This document shows positions 32,451 to 43,685 of a stretch of DNA of 64,000 bases, piece by piece. Position 1 is the stretch's first letter. Every line of letters begins with the position of its first letter. The translations under genes were made by a program, and so were the position numbers. The stretch is from Hysterangium stoloniferum (lineage: Eukaryota > Basidiomycota > Agaricomycetes > Hysterangiales > Hysterangiaceae). The stretch is from contig WHVD01000017.1 of the NCBI GenBank assembly GCA_015178975.1, positions 496,001-560,000 on the forward strand, written 5' to 3'. The notes below the pieces were generated by a model. The model had not been told where the DNA came from, ran no database searches, and saw nothing but the letters and a program-made list of their open reading frames with translations.

Positions 32451-33377
32451 ATGTTTGGCTGGAAACAGCTGGCAACTCCCAAGCCCCCTTCCACACCGCT
32501 GTCTTCCCAATCCAAAAACAGGGACAAGCAAAAAGCTACCATCCCCCCTGCTACCCGCACTCTTTGCAGCAGGCCACTATCAAGTCCAACCCCGGTTGCA
32601 CTGGACCCATTTGCAGACTCCGATTTCTTGGACTTCTTCGCCTTCTCACATTCCCATTCAACAATGTCTGCTGCACTCCCCGGTCAAGCTCAGTTGCCCC
32701 TTGTCACCACAGTGGCTCCTGCTGATGAGACCCAACCTCTCGCTACACCACTGATCTCGACCTCTGAGCTATTGGCTCTCCTTCAAAACATGTCTAGATC
32801 TGCTCAACAGGCTGCCCTAGCTTCACAAGTGCCCCCCGCAAGCCCCTTATGCTTTCCAGCCCCCACACCAGTCTTCAACTGGCTTATCTTTCATGCCTCC
32901 CTTGGGCAATGCAGGCTCTGGTGTGTCCTCTCTGCTTTCTCTGTTTCCGGATATTGGCCTCTGAAGCCCTCCTATGAGTTCCAGGGTGGTATCTACTTAC
33001 AGGCAGAGCATGCTTTTTCGAAAGACTTCCCCAACTTTGAGTCATTTTACTACCCCCTTTCACGCTATTTTAGCATCCTCCATGCACACGTCCTCTCAGG
33101 TAACCACTCTCCAGTATCCACCAACTTCATTCTCGGGACCTCAAGTTACTTGGCCCTCCTCTGCTCTTGGAACTTGGAATACGACTGGACAGCACTCTTA
33201 AACTACCACTTCGCCTTCCACTCCAAACGAACCTTCGGTCATTCGGTCCTCGGCCCCTTCATCACCAAGCTTCTATTCTGCACCTGCCTCGAATATTTGG
33301 GCCTTGAAATAGACACTATCACCATGGAAGCACATTGTCAGGTTGCGCAAAAGAGTCGCCAGCAACCGCAGAGTTAG
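32451..33377 (+). CDS. 308-codon frame, Agaricomycete mobile-element-associated protein
   Basis: A continuous frame begins MFGWKQLATPKPPST. The N-terminal ~150 residues are Pro/Ser/Ala-rich and disordered-looking. A folded-looking part follows: EHAFSKDFPNFESFYYPLSR, YFSILHAHVLSGNHSPVSTN, FILGTSSYLALLCSWNLEYD. From memory, similar segments occur in many copies in agaric genomes next to mobile elements; I cannot verify this here. The last ~45 residues (from about TFGHSVLG) look unlike the rest, as if the frame runs into other sequence. The stop is 65 bp before the right arm. It is possibly the gag-like first protein of a retroelement, otherwise a repeated host protein. Confidence 0.45.
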   Translation: MFGWKQLATPKPPSTPLSSQSKNRDKQKATIPPATRTLCSRPLSSPTPVALDPFADSDFLDFFAFSHSHSTMSAALPGQAQLPLVTTVAPADETQPLATPLISTSELLALLQNMSRSAQQAALASQVPPASPLCFPAPTPVFNWLIFHASLGQCRLWCVLSAFSVSGYWPLKPSYEFQGGIYLQAEHAFSKDFPNFESFYYPLSRYFSILHAHVLSGNHSPVSTNFILGTSSYLALLCSWNLEYDWTALLNYHFAFHSKRTFGHSVLGPFITKLLFCTCLEYLGLEIDTITMEAHCQVAQKSRQQPQS

Positions 33378-33441
33378 AGGAGATGGTGGATTAGGTGAAT
33401 TGCTAATAAAGTACTTTTTTTCAATGTAATATGACTGGGCA

Positions 33442-36400
33442 ATAATGGTCTTCTGTTTTGAAATGTAGAAAGACATAAAAATGATACATGGGTAAGATAA
33501 ATTGGAGTCGTTTCGAGAATGAATTTGAATTTCTACATGGGGAGGATCGGTGATACTGTGCAAAGGGTCGCAAAGAGTCTAAAAGAGTTGCAAAGAATCT
33601 AAAAGAGTCACAAAGAGTCTAAAAGAGTCCCAAAGAGTCTAAAAGAGTCACAAAGAGTAGCAAAGAGTCGCAAAGAGCAAAGAGTCGCAAAGAGCAAAGA
33701 GTCGCAAAGAGCAAAGAGTCGCAAAGAGCAAAGAGTCGCAAAGAGCAAAGAGTCGCAAAGAGCAAAGAGTCGCAAAGAGCAAAGAGTCGCAAAGAGCAAA
33801 GAGTCGCAAAGGGCAAAGAGTCGCAAAGAGCAAAGAGTCACAAAGAGCAATCTAAAAGAGTCACAAACAATCTAAAAGAGTCACAAACAATCTAAAAGAG
33901 TCACAAACAATCTAAAAGAGTCACAAACAATCTAAAAGAGTCACAAACAATCTAAAAGAGTCACAAACAATCTAAAAGAGTCACAAACAATCTAAAAGAG
34001 TCACAAACAATCTAAAAGAGTCACAAACAATCTAAAAGAGTCACAAACAATCTAAAAGAGTCACAAACAATCTAAAAGAGTCACAAACAATCTAAAAGAG
34101 TCACAAACAATCTAAAAGAGTCACAAACAATCTAAAAGAGTCACAAACAATCTAAAAGAGTCTAAAAGAGCCACAAACAATCTAAAAGAGTCTAAAAGAG
34201 CCACAAACAATCTAAAAGAGTCTAAAAGAGCCACAAACAATCTAAAAGAGTCTAAAAGAGCCACAAACAATATAAAAGAGTCTAAAAGAGCCACAAACAA
34301 TCTAAAAGAGTCTAAAAGAGCCACAAACAATCTAAAAGAGTCTAAAAGAGTCCCAAAAAGTCTAAAAGAGTCACAAAAAGTCTAAAAGAGTCACAAAAAG
34401 TCTAAAAGAGTCACAAAAAGTCTAAAAGAGTCACAAAAAGTCTAAAAGAGTCACAAAAAGTCTAAAAGAGTCACAATGAATCCCACTGTAGCCTCTCGAA
34501 TATTTGGGAATTGCACTCAATCCTCCCGATTTAGACTTTTTGCAACTATTCTAGACTCTTTGTGATTGTTTGTGACTGTTTGCGACTCTGATAGACTGTT
34601 TGTGACTCTTTTGGACTGTTTGTGACTCTTTTGGACTTTTTGCGACTCTTTTGGACTTTTTGCGACTCTTATAGACTCATTAAAACTGTTATAGACTCTT
34701 TGTGACTCATGTAGACTCTTTGCGACTTTGTGGGTGCGGGGGCGGGTGCAGTGGCAGGTCCCAAACTTGGGCTCAAGGGTGTCCATGTTGTCTTTCCCTT
34801 CAAGCTAGCGTGGAAATCATACCGTGCAGCGAGAGGCGAGGCGAGCGTGGGTTCCGGTTCCGCCGGGGACAACTTGTCCTTGTCCTTGCCCGTTAACGAA
34901 TCGTTGTCAAAGTCGGCATCCGAGTCAGAGTCACGGAGCGTGTGGGGGAGAATCCTCAGCCTCCGCGGGGGGAGTTTATGTCACCTGTCATCCACAACGG
35001 TGACCGTGACACTCGCTTTCTCCAGCCCCAGCCGCAGGTCCCCCGCCCTCTCTCCCTTGGCTCAAACCCAACCTGGTAGTCCGCCCCCCCATTGTTATCC
35101 CACATATCCCACATATCCCACCCGCCCATCGGAAACCTCACGCAGAGCACTACCGCATCTACCGCCCCCGCCCCAACAACAGCTGCAAGAAGCGCCGCAC
35201 CGATGCCTCGCCCTACGACACCTCCATCTCACCGCACGACTTCCCCGCCGATGAGTACAGCAGCATCTCCCCCGTCGACGGCGCACCCTACCGCCTCCCC
35301 TACGGGCTCGCCACGGCCTACTACTCCAGCAGCAGCCACTACGCCGATGCCGTGCCCGCGCTGAATGGACCCGCCGTCCACGTGGACCCCGACGACCACT
35401 TCCCCCCTGCCGCGACATGGCACCCCGCCTTCCCCAAGCTGGGGCACACGCACGGCGGCCACCGGCCCCACGGGCCGCAAGGGCATGGGTATGGGCCGCA
35501 CGACCATGGACAGGGACATGGGCACGGGCACGGGCCGTACAGCGGCGGCGATGGACACGGACACGGGAACGGGCCCTACGACACGCTGCACCCCGCGCCG
35601 CTGCACCCGATCGCGCACGGCGGCGCGCATCCCCGTACCACGCGCAGAACTGGTCCGACAAGACCAGCTCGAGGGCGGATTTTGGGGGCTTCCCGCCTGG
35701 GCTTGGGACACTGACGGTGCCGTTTTTCCCGCAGGGCCCTGGGGGCTCGCCGAGCACCACCACGACCAGCTCGAGTGGTGCGGCGGCTCATTTATATCCT
35801 GCGCCTGATGATACTGGTATCGATACTCAACTACCTGTACCTACCCACCATCACCCCAGCCTGCCCCCTGCCACTGCCGCCATCTTGGATACTGCCTGCC
35901 CCAAGCCCCATTTTCTTGTTCCATGCCATCATCCCCCAGCTTCAAATTCACATGTGATGTGTACCTCCTACTGTATATCAGGTTTGCTGTGGCTTCTTCT
36001 TAACATACATTATCTATATAATTGATAGTGATGCATTTTTTTCCTCCCTTTGTCCATGTGCTGTGTGTATAGTGTATCATTGTTTGTGGTCATAGAGAAA
36101 AGAGGATAATAGAAATTTTGGAGGCTTTTTACATAGATTATTATTGTGTGAAGACACTGTGCTATGATTTGTGACACTTTTGCGACTTTTTGCAACACGA
36201 CTTTTTGCGATACTTTGCGACTTTGTGCGACACTTTGTGACTTTGTGCGACTTTGTGCGACTTTGCAACTTTTCAAAGAGTCACAAAGAGTAAGTCCCAA
36301 AGAGTCTAAAAAAGTCGCAAAGAGTCTAAAAGAGTCGCAAAGAATCTAAATGAGTCACAAAAAGTCGCAAAGAGTCTACATGAGTCACAAAGAGTCTATA

Positions 36401-37045
36401 ACAGTTGCAAAGAGTCTATAACAGTTGTAACGAGTCTATAAGAGTCACAAAAAGTCCAAAAGAATCGCAAAAAGTCCAAAAGAGTTGCAAAAAGTCCAAA
36501 AGAGTTGCAAAAAGTCCAAAAGAGTTGCAAAAAGTCTAAAAGAGTTGCAAAAAGTCCAAAAGAGTCCCAAACAGTTGCAAACAATCACAAAGAGTCTAGA
36601 ATAGTTGCAAAAAATCTAAAAGAGTCGCACTCTAGCCTCCTGAAAACTTGCAAATCACATTGAATATTCCCAAACACTTGCCAATTGTAATGAATCACAC
36701 TGTATCTTTTCAAATATTTGTGAATCGCACTGAATCGCACTGTATCCTTTTGAATATTTGCGAATCCTGCTGAATTGCAAAACATCAGTTCAGGGTTTCT
36801 CACCTTGAAAAACCTCTAAGAAACTCATGGAAAATCATCAATTCTTCATGGTTTCATAAACAGATTTTTTGAATTTCCATAGTGTTTGTGACCAAGGAAA
36901 ATTTTGTTGAAATATATAATTATTCAATGATTTTATGTATAATTAAATTGTAAATTTCCTCATGGTTTTCCCCTTGACAAAACATTAAAAAAACTTTGTC
37001 TTGGCTCAAGATTTTTTCAGGCAGAAAACCATAGTTTTCACTGAA
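33442..37045. repeat. Right arm of giant inverted repeat (3.60 kb)
   Basis: This is the mirror of 24605-29073. In order it holds a short 17-bp array (about 33640-33850, ~11 units), 20/30-bp arrays (33851-34480), another 20-bp stretch (about 34530-34730), a GC-rich block (34740-36010), a 20-bp array (36290-36630) and an AT-rich outer zone. Differences from the left arm are few single bases plus the 17-bp array length. The AT-rich zone continues past 37045 in similar style, so the true repeat unit may extend further on this side. Confidence 0.9.
34740..36010 (+). pseudogene. GC-rich captured gene fragments, right-arm copy
   Basis: This is the mirror image of 25640-26935 and carries the same reading frames, the same intron-like boundary near 35145 (CACGCAG) and the same one-base shift. 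The lesion is therefore older than the arm duplication, or the arms exchange sequence. CpG is high although the flanking arrays and outer zone are CpG-poor. Confidence 0.5.
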
Positions 37046-37394
37046 TTCCCTCAGGGGCAAAATTAAGTAGAAATATGTGGTTTTCAATTGATTTCTCTAG
37101 GCACATTATTACAGTTTTCATAGGATTTTGTTAGGTGGAAAAATCCTAACAAAATACAGGGTTTTCTAAAAGTTTTCTTATTCAGAAAATCCATAAAGAA
37201 TAGGCTATTTCCAACAATATTTCCTCATAGTTCCCTGATGCAAATTTTTAGAATTTTCAGATCCAATTTTTGGCCTCAGAAAAACCTACTAAAACTCAGA
37301 ATTTTCAAAGAGTTTTTCAATTCACAAAACACTTAGAAAATTTGGCCAAATAACAAGATTTTCTGAAGGTTTTCCAACTCCAAAAATCTTGGGA
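37046..37394. repeat. AT-rich degenerate repeat
   Basis: Short blocks such as AAAACC...GTTTTC...TCAGGG recur loosely every 45-60 bp and resemble the outer zone of the arms. No gene. It contains no strict tandem period. Confidence 0.4.
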
Positions 37395-37850
37395 TGCCTC
37401 CAGTGAACTGTACTTGTGGATGAGAGAGGCTCTAAAAATGTCAAATACTATGTGAAATGCTGTATATTGTGTCATATGCTCTTCAAAGTGAATATTATGT
37501 GTAAAAAACCTTGTTATTAGGGGGTTAGGGTTAGGATTTACCATACCTCTATGTCCTTTCATAATTCACCCTGGGTCATTTTCTGAGTATTCCTTTAGGC
37601 TGCCTCTGAAACATAGCTTCCTCACCCATTCACTCTGCTTTGTACTTCTGAGTTAATCAGAATTTTGGTCTATTTAGAGGCAAATGTGCGATTCCTGAGT
37701 GTCTGGTTCACTGCATTTACTAAACCCATATTACATGAAAGTATAAGGATCATATTTTGAAATTGATAGTGAAATACTTGATATTCAGTCTCTTCTGGTT
37801 CAGGAATATTACATTCATTCCATGAGTAAGGAATAAAATGGACTTCACTA
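37395..37850 (+). repeat. Direct repeat copy 1 (~455 bp)
   Basis: The sequence aligns with about 39995-40450 (landmarks GAGAGGCTCTAAAAATGT, TTTTCTGAGTATTC, GGTTCAGGAATATTACATTC). It is CpG-poor. The pair may be the long terminal repeats of an eroded element or an old duplication. The sequence between has no recognisable enzyme. Confidence 0.6.
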
Positions 37851-39994
37851 TTTCCAATCTCATGTCACTGTGGACACACTGGTGATGTTAAGATCTAAGC
37901 AAGGGGGGCAAAAGGGGATGATTTTGAAGGTCTGAAAATGGTGAATTGTACTAATCAGGAGGTCCAATTCAATAAGGCAAAGTGAAGCTTGGCTTCAATG
38001 TATGTGTTGTGCCCTCACATGAACTGTCAGGGTGCTCCAGTATTTCAAAGAGAGTGGATAGTATGATAAAAGCTAAAGACAACACTTAGCTCAATCAACT
38101 GGAGGGCCGAAAATACTAAGAGTTGTAGAGTGAAGAGTATCAAGAGGAATTTAAGAGGTCTTAAACAAAAGGGGGATAATCTAGGTCAAGTTTCAAACTA
38201 AAGAACTGTAGCATACATGGTAGGAACTTTATACAAAGGTATAATGGAGAGTTGGAGGTCTGATTAAGGAAGTGGAAGTAGTGATAGGTCAAAAAGAAGT
38301 AAGGGGAGGAATGGGGATCCAAACAAGACTAAATACAACATAGGAAAGTATTCTGAAAAGATGTGAGGTAGCAAATAATGTTTACACATAGAATGGATGA
38401 AGGGAGAGAATCAGAATAGAGATGGAACAGAATGCCTAAAGGGGTACTCTGTTGAAACAGTTGAATAACACTTTGCAGAACACCCCTGTGAGTGTGATTG
38501 GAAAGTAAACACTAAAGAGACTTTCTCACACCCACAGTGGACTATACTACTAGGTGCTTATCTAAGCACCTATACAGCAGTTATCAACCCAAGGTAACTC
38601 ACTAAATACTGCACCTACAGTGCTGGGAAAAATACTACAAATATCAGAAAATATGGAGATCATAATAGACTATGTTAGAGCTGTAGTATCATACTCTAAC
38701 ATAGGAGGATATCTGAAAACTATTAAGTATAACAAATTCTAATATACTCTAAAGGTCATTTAAATATCTGGGATGTGATTCAAACATAATTTGGTTTTTA
38801 AAACTTTCAAAAAGTTTGAAACTCTCTCATACATTACAAACTAAAGAATCTTTCTGGACACAAGTAGACAATAAAAAAAATTAGTAGTTTGAAACACTAA
38901 TACTTTTAAAAAATAGATACCTTCAGATAGTTCATTCCATGCATATGTATATCATTGGTACCTATAAATACATATGTATTACTTTGGAATGGATCTGTCA
39001 ATCTGAACAGATTTCCACTTGATTCAACATAACCAGAATATATAGGGAGTTTTACTTAATAAAGACAGCTGTGGTATGAAAAATTTCCAATAATATTTTA
39101 CATATTTTACATGGAAATAACTACATTACAACTTTTAAAAAACAAAGTACTAATAAAAGTATTAGTAGGCATCTGTAAAAGGAAGGAAATTATATACAAT
39201 GGAATTTGTTAAATAACTATGGGTTGTATAAGATGTAATATGGAGAGCTATTTCTGATGGTTGTTTTTTGATGATATAATTGTTTCAGAATAGATATCAC
39301 TATTTAAAGATAGAGTTTTGTAAAAATAAGACTTTTATTAGTAAATATTTGAGATTATAGTAATTATAAACACCCTCCATACTCTACAACAAAACAGGTT
39401 TCAGGATGCCAAAGCAGTGGTACTGTGTTCTGGGGGCTCCAATGTTGGTGTGCTGGAGGTTACAAGGGCACAAACAGCTGCAGGGGCTGTAAGATGGGGA
39501 TAACAATATAAACCAAGTCAGGGTCCTGAGGGGGTGGCTCCAGATCCTGAGGCACTGATGTCAGACTCCCAGAAATGTTATCAAGGTAAGACCAAGTTGT
39601 GGGGGCCTGAAAGGGTGAGGGCCCTAACAGGTGATGGCAATGAGGAGGCAGCTCAGGGGTTTACCAATGACTACATTCACTATGATCAATATCATAATTG
39701 GTCTATATTGGGTTGTCAGCATGAAGGAAGGGTTAGTAACCCTGGAAATAAGCCATTAATTTGCAATGAATGTGGTATGCTTCAGATTCAACTGTCATTG
39801 TGACCTCCATCAGAACTGTATGTGAACTTGTTTTGATATTTGGATAACCTCTTACATATTAAAATAACTACTCTATCTATATATACATGTAGAAATAGTA
39901 TTTGCAATCCAATCTGAATATGGTGTTACATCAAATTGCATTTGAACTTACTTCTCTCTACAGAAAAACCACCATTCCCTTTCTATTTTGGCAT
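37851..39994. other. CpG-depleted repeat-derived DNA, includes R1 copy
   Basis: The stretch at about 37960-38450 is a copy of dispersed repeat R1 (GCTTGGCTTCAATGTATGTG and following). It is inverted relative to about 41350-41700, and its far end resembles 59395-59490. The rest is AT-rich and featureless to me. Confidence 0.45.
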
Positions 39995-40450
39995 ATTGGA
40001 TAACAACTTTACTTATGGATGACAGAGGCTCTAAAAATATTCAATACTATGTGTAAAATGCTCTATATTGTGTTATATGCTCTTAAAATGGAAATTATAT
40101 ATACAGAAACTCTGTTTATTTGCATTAAAGTATTTTATACCCTTTAGTCTCTTTATAATTCAACCTAGGTTGTTTTCTGAGTATTCTTTCAGACTGCTTC
40201 TCAAACAGAGCTTCCTCACACATTCCCTCTGCTTTGCACTTCTGGGCTGGTCAGTGTTTTGGTCTATTTAGAGGGAAAATGTGGGGTTCTTGAGTGTCTG
40301 GTTCATCCCCTTCACTAAATTGTGGCCCATGCTACATGAAAGTATGAGCATTAATCTATATCATATTTTGAAACTGATAGTAAAATACCTGATATTCAGT
40401 CTCCTCTGGTTCAGGAATATTACATTCATTCCAAGAGTATGGAATAAATG
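39995..40450 (+). repeat. Direct repeat copy 2 (~455 bp)
   Basis: This is the partner of 37395-37850 in the same orientation, 2.6 kb away. Divergence of roughly 20% by eye, including many C-to-T type differences, indicates age. Confidence 0.6.
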
Positions 40451-40839
40451 GATATGGACTCCATTTATTCTGATGATTACCTGCATCCAATCCCCATTGT
40501 TGAAAGCTGGCAGGCCCTGCTGCTTTTGAAGTCTCAAACATTTCATGTTCAAGTAATCCAATGGCTTCTTTATCAACATCTATGGCAGGGAATGGTGGTA
40601 CCTGGTTATACTCTATGTATATACCATGAGTGCTTCAATAGGTCTTGAAATAGTTATGTATGTTTGGGAATATCCTCAAAAGGGGGGCCATCAGGGGATA
40701 CAGTAATTGGGTGTATGACTGTTTCAGGATAAGAAGAGTCATTGCATGGGGTGCAAGTACTTGTTGGATCCATTTATCCTTGTTCCTTGCACCAGAGTCT
40801 AGGTTCATATGTGACTGGATTGTATGTACAACATCTGCC

Positions 40840-41319
40840 AGACTATATAGACTGTGGAATGTATGTCATACCAAATCCAGTAATAATGAAATCCAAACTA
40901 GTAATCATGAAATGAGATAAGTAAACACCAAATTTGGTGTTTGGAATGGAATGGAATGGAGTGGAGTCTGAAATGTGGCAGGTTGTTAGACCATAATAGG
41001 AATGGGATGGGAGTGGTGTCTGAAATGTGACAGGTCATTTGACCATAATAGGAATGGGGCTCAGTTAGAGAGCTGATGGGTTTTCTGAGCAGGGTCCAGT
41101 GACTGATGCATGGGACAGGGTTGGGGTTAGACAGGGATGATGTGCATGGGGTCTGGGCAGGTATTCTGGTGAGTGGTACATGAGATAATGAAGGTTGAGC
41201 ATGGACAGGTCTGATGTCTGGGTTCCAGTGGGTATTCCAGTAACTGATAACTGGTGTGTGTAGGGTGTGGGTGCATATAGGGTAGTGCCTGGAGTCCGGC
41301 AGGTTTTCCAGTCATAACA
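40840..41319 (+). mobile_element. Old LTR-like copy related to 45775-46775
   Basis: It shares TATATAGACTGTGGAATGTA-type sequence, TTTGACCATAATAGGAATGG and an end reading AGGTTTTCCAGTCATAACA with the second half of the younger copy at 46.1-46.8 kb. CpG sites of the younger copy are TG or CA here. The 5' limit is not clear. It is a fossil fragment. Confidence 0.5.
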
Positions 41320-41349
41320 CCCACCTCATCATCACTTCCCCTTGGTCCA

Positions 41350-41770
41350 TCCTACACTTGATTTCTCTGATCAGCCTTCCAATCATCCATCTCAATATAG
41401 TATAAAGCTCTTTCCATGTACACTACAGTTCTTCAGTTTGAATATTGACTTAGATTAACCCCTCTTAATTTTTTGCCTTCCCCTCTCATCACTATATTCT
41501 TCAAGAGTGGTCTTCAGCAAGCCACAACCCTCTATCTCTCAACTCTTAGTGATTTGGCCCCCTGGTCAATTAAGCTAAGTGTTGACTCCTACTCATATCA
41601 TACTATTTGCTCTGTTTGAAATACTGGAGCACCCTGACAGTTTGTGTGAGGGTGTAACACATAAATTGAAGCCAAGCTCCACTACAGTTATAGAGTCAGA
41701 CCTCTCAACTAGTATGATCTCTATCGTCAGCCCCCTGATTTACTCATTTCCCATTATTGGCCCTCTGCCT
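41350..41770 (-). repeat. Dispersed repeat R1, inverted copy
   Basis: The reverse complement aligns with about 37960-38330. The core near 41628-41690 reads, on the other strand, GAGCTTGGCTTCAATTTATG. It lies immediately before the protease-like start of the gypsy element and could be its flank or a truncated LTR. Confidence 0.5.
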
Positions 41771-43322
41771 TAGAGCATTCTCCCTCTCTCCAGCTTAGAT
41801 CTTAACAGTATATTCAAACACAAGCTCACAAACTGTTCAAACTATGGGCTTCCAGCTCAATGCATCTGCTCTTTTAGGTCCCAACTCCCTTTTTGTCTTC
41901 TTGACTTCAGCACACACCCCTTCCAGTTTTAGAGCCTTGGTAGACTCTGGATTGACCCACTGTTTCATAGATACAGATTTCCTTATCATACACAAGCTCA
42001 CTACCTGATCAGTCAATCTGGTCCCCCTCCAACCTTTTGATGGCACTAGCAATAGTGTCATAACCTAAGTTTGTGACATCATGGTCATTTTCCATGTGGA
42101 ACTCTTCAGCAGCTCACATTTTATGTGACACAGTTGGATTTGAGTTGTACAGTCATCCTTGGATACAATTGGGTCACCCACTTCAATCTGTTGATTGACT
42201 GGGTATTGGGACCTCTAATCCAGGCACCTGATGGCAGAAATTCAGCTTCTTCAGTTTCAGCCAGGGCAGTAGGGGCTCTGCTGGCCACCCCCTCCCAGAC
42301 CCCCCATCCATCTCTGTAGTTAATGCTGATGCATTTTTACATGCCAGTAAGATGGATGGATCCCAGATGTTCTTGATAAATGTCTCTTAGCTTGGCACCT
42401 CCACATGCATGACTACCCTTTCAGAGGCCACTATTGACCTTGATGGCATCCTGGAGAAGTATCACAACTTTGTGGTCATTTTCAGTAAACAGAATGCCAA
42501 CATTTTGGCACCCCATAGAACCTATGACCTCAAGATTGACCTTGAGGATGGTGCAGACCCCCCCCCGGGTTCATATATACTCACTTTCACAATCCAAACT
42601 GGCTTCTCATTGAGAATTCATAGATGAACACTTTTGTATCGGCTTCATACAGCCCTCCACATCATCTCATGGCACTCTCATTCTTTTTGTTAGAAAGGAG
42701 GATGGCTCATTATGCCTTTGATAGATTTTAGAGGACTCAACAAAGTCATGAAAAAGGATAGGTACCGTCTTCCACTCATTACAGACCTCCTAGATGCCCC
42801 TTGGAGAGCCTGCATCTATACCAAGATTGAGTTGTGTCATGCCTACCACTTGGTGCAGATTGCCAAAGGTGACAAATGGAAGATGGCATTCCAAACACAT
42901 TATGGCTCTTTGAATGGTTAGTAATGCTCTTTGGGCTCACTAATGCCCCAGTGGTCTTCCAGCATTTTATGAATGACATCCTCGGTGACCTATTAGATGT
43001 TTGCATTATCATATACCTTGACAACATCCTTATTTATTGGGAGGACCTGACACAGCATGATGAACATGTTTGTGAAGTGTTTCAGAGGCTCCAAAAGCAC
43101 AGGCTATTTGCCTATGGTGACAAATGGTCTTTTGATGTTGACTACATTGAATATCTAGGTTTTATTTTGGGACCTGATGGACTTACAATGGATGAAGAAA
43201 AAATCTGGACTATCCACAAATGGTGTAAGACTGGTATCTGCTGCAGGTGCAGACAGACACTAGAATGAGTGATGGGGAATAAACCACTACTGTATTGAAA
43301 TCCACATGTACATAATATATAC

Positions 43323-43475
43323 TAGTGGAGAACAATGGGATGTGAGCAACAATGGGATGTGGACTACAATAGGATGTGGACCACAATGGGATGTGGACTA
43401 CAATGGGATGTGGACTACAATGGGATGTGGACTACAATGGGATGTGGACTACAATGGGATGTGGACTACAATAGA
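43323..43475 (+). repeat. 17-bp minisatellite, ~8 units
   Basis: The unit GGGATGTGGACTACAAT repeats with 17-bp spacing and few changes. It lies in the 5' non-coding part of the hAT derivative. Confidence 0.85.
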
Positions 43476-43557
43476 ACTAATTATTACCAAATCACAGTGT
43501 AGGGAGTCTCACTCCCTTACAATGGCCAGTAGGCAACAGCATGGGTATGGCCAACCT

Positions 43558-43685
43558 GCATGGGTCATGGGTAGAGGTATCCCTCAGGTATGGGTAGGGG
43601 TATCCCTCAGGTATGGTTAGGGGTATCCCTCAGGTATGGGTAGGGGTATCCCTCAGGTATGGGTAGGGGTATGGGCCTCAGGTAC
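43558..43685 (+). repeat. ~23-bp minisatellite, 4-5 units
   Basis: The unit GTATCCCTCAGGTATGGGTAG (with small variants) is repeated. GGGTA/TACCC-rich subterminal repeats are common in fungal hAT elements, so these may be transposase binding sites of the surrounding element. Confidence 0.7.

Noticed and set aside
37515-37537. Telomere-like TTAGGG repeats
   Set aside because: Only about two and a half imperfect units (TTAGGGGGTTAGGGTTAGG), too short to indicate a chromosome end or a fusion point.
37395-40450. Calling the direct-repeat pair a complete LTR element
   Set aside because: No TG...CA borders, target duplication or internal enzyme could be found by eye.
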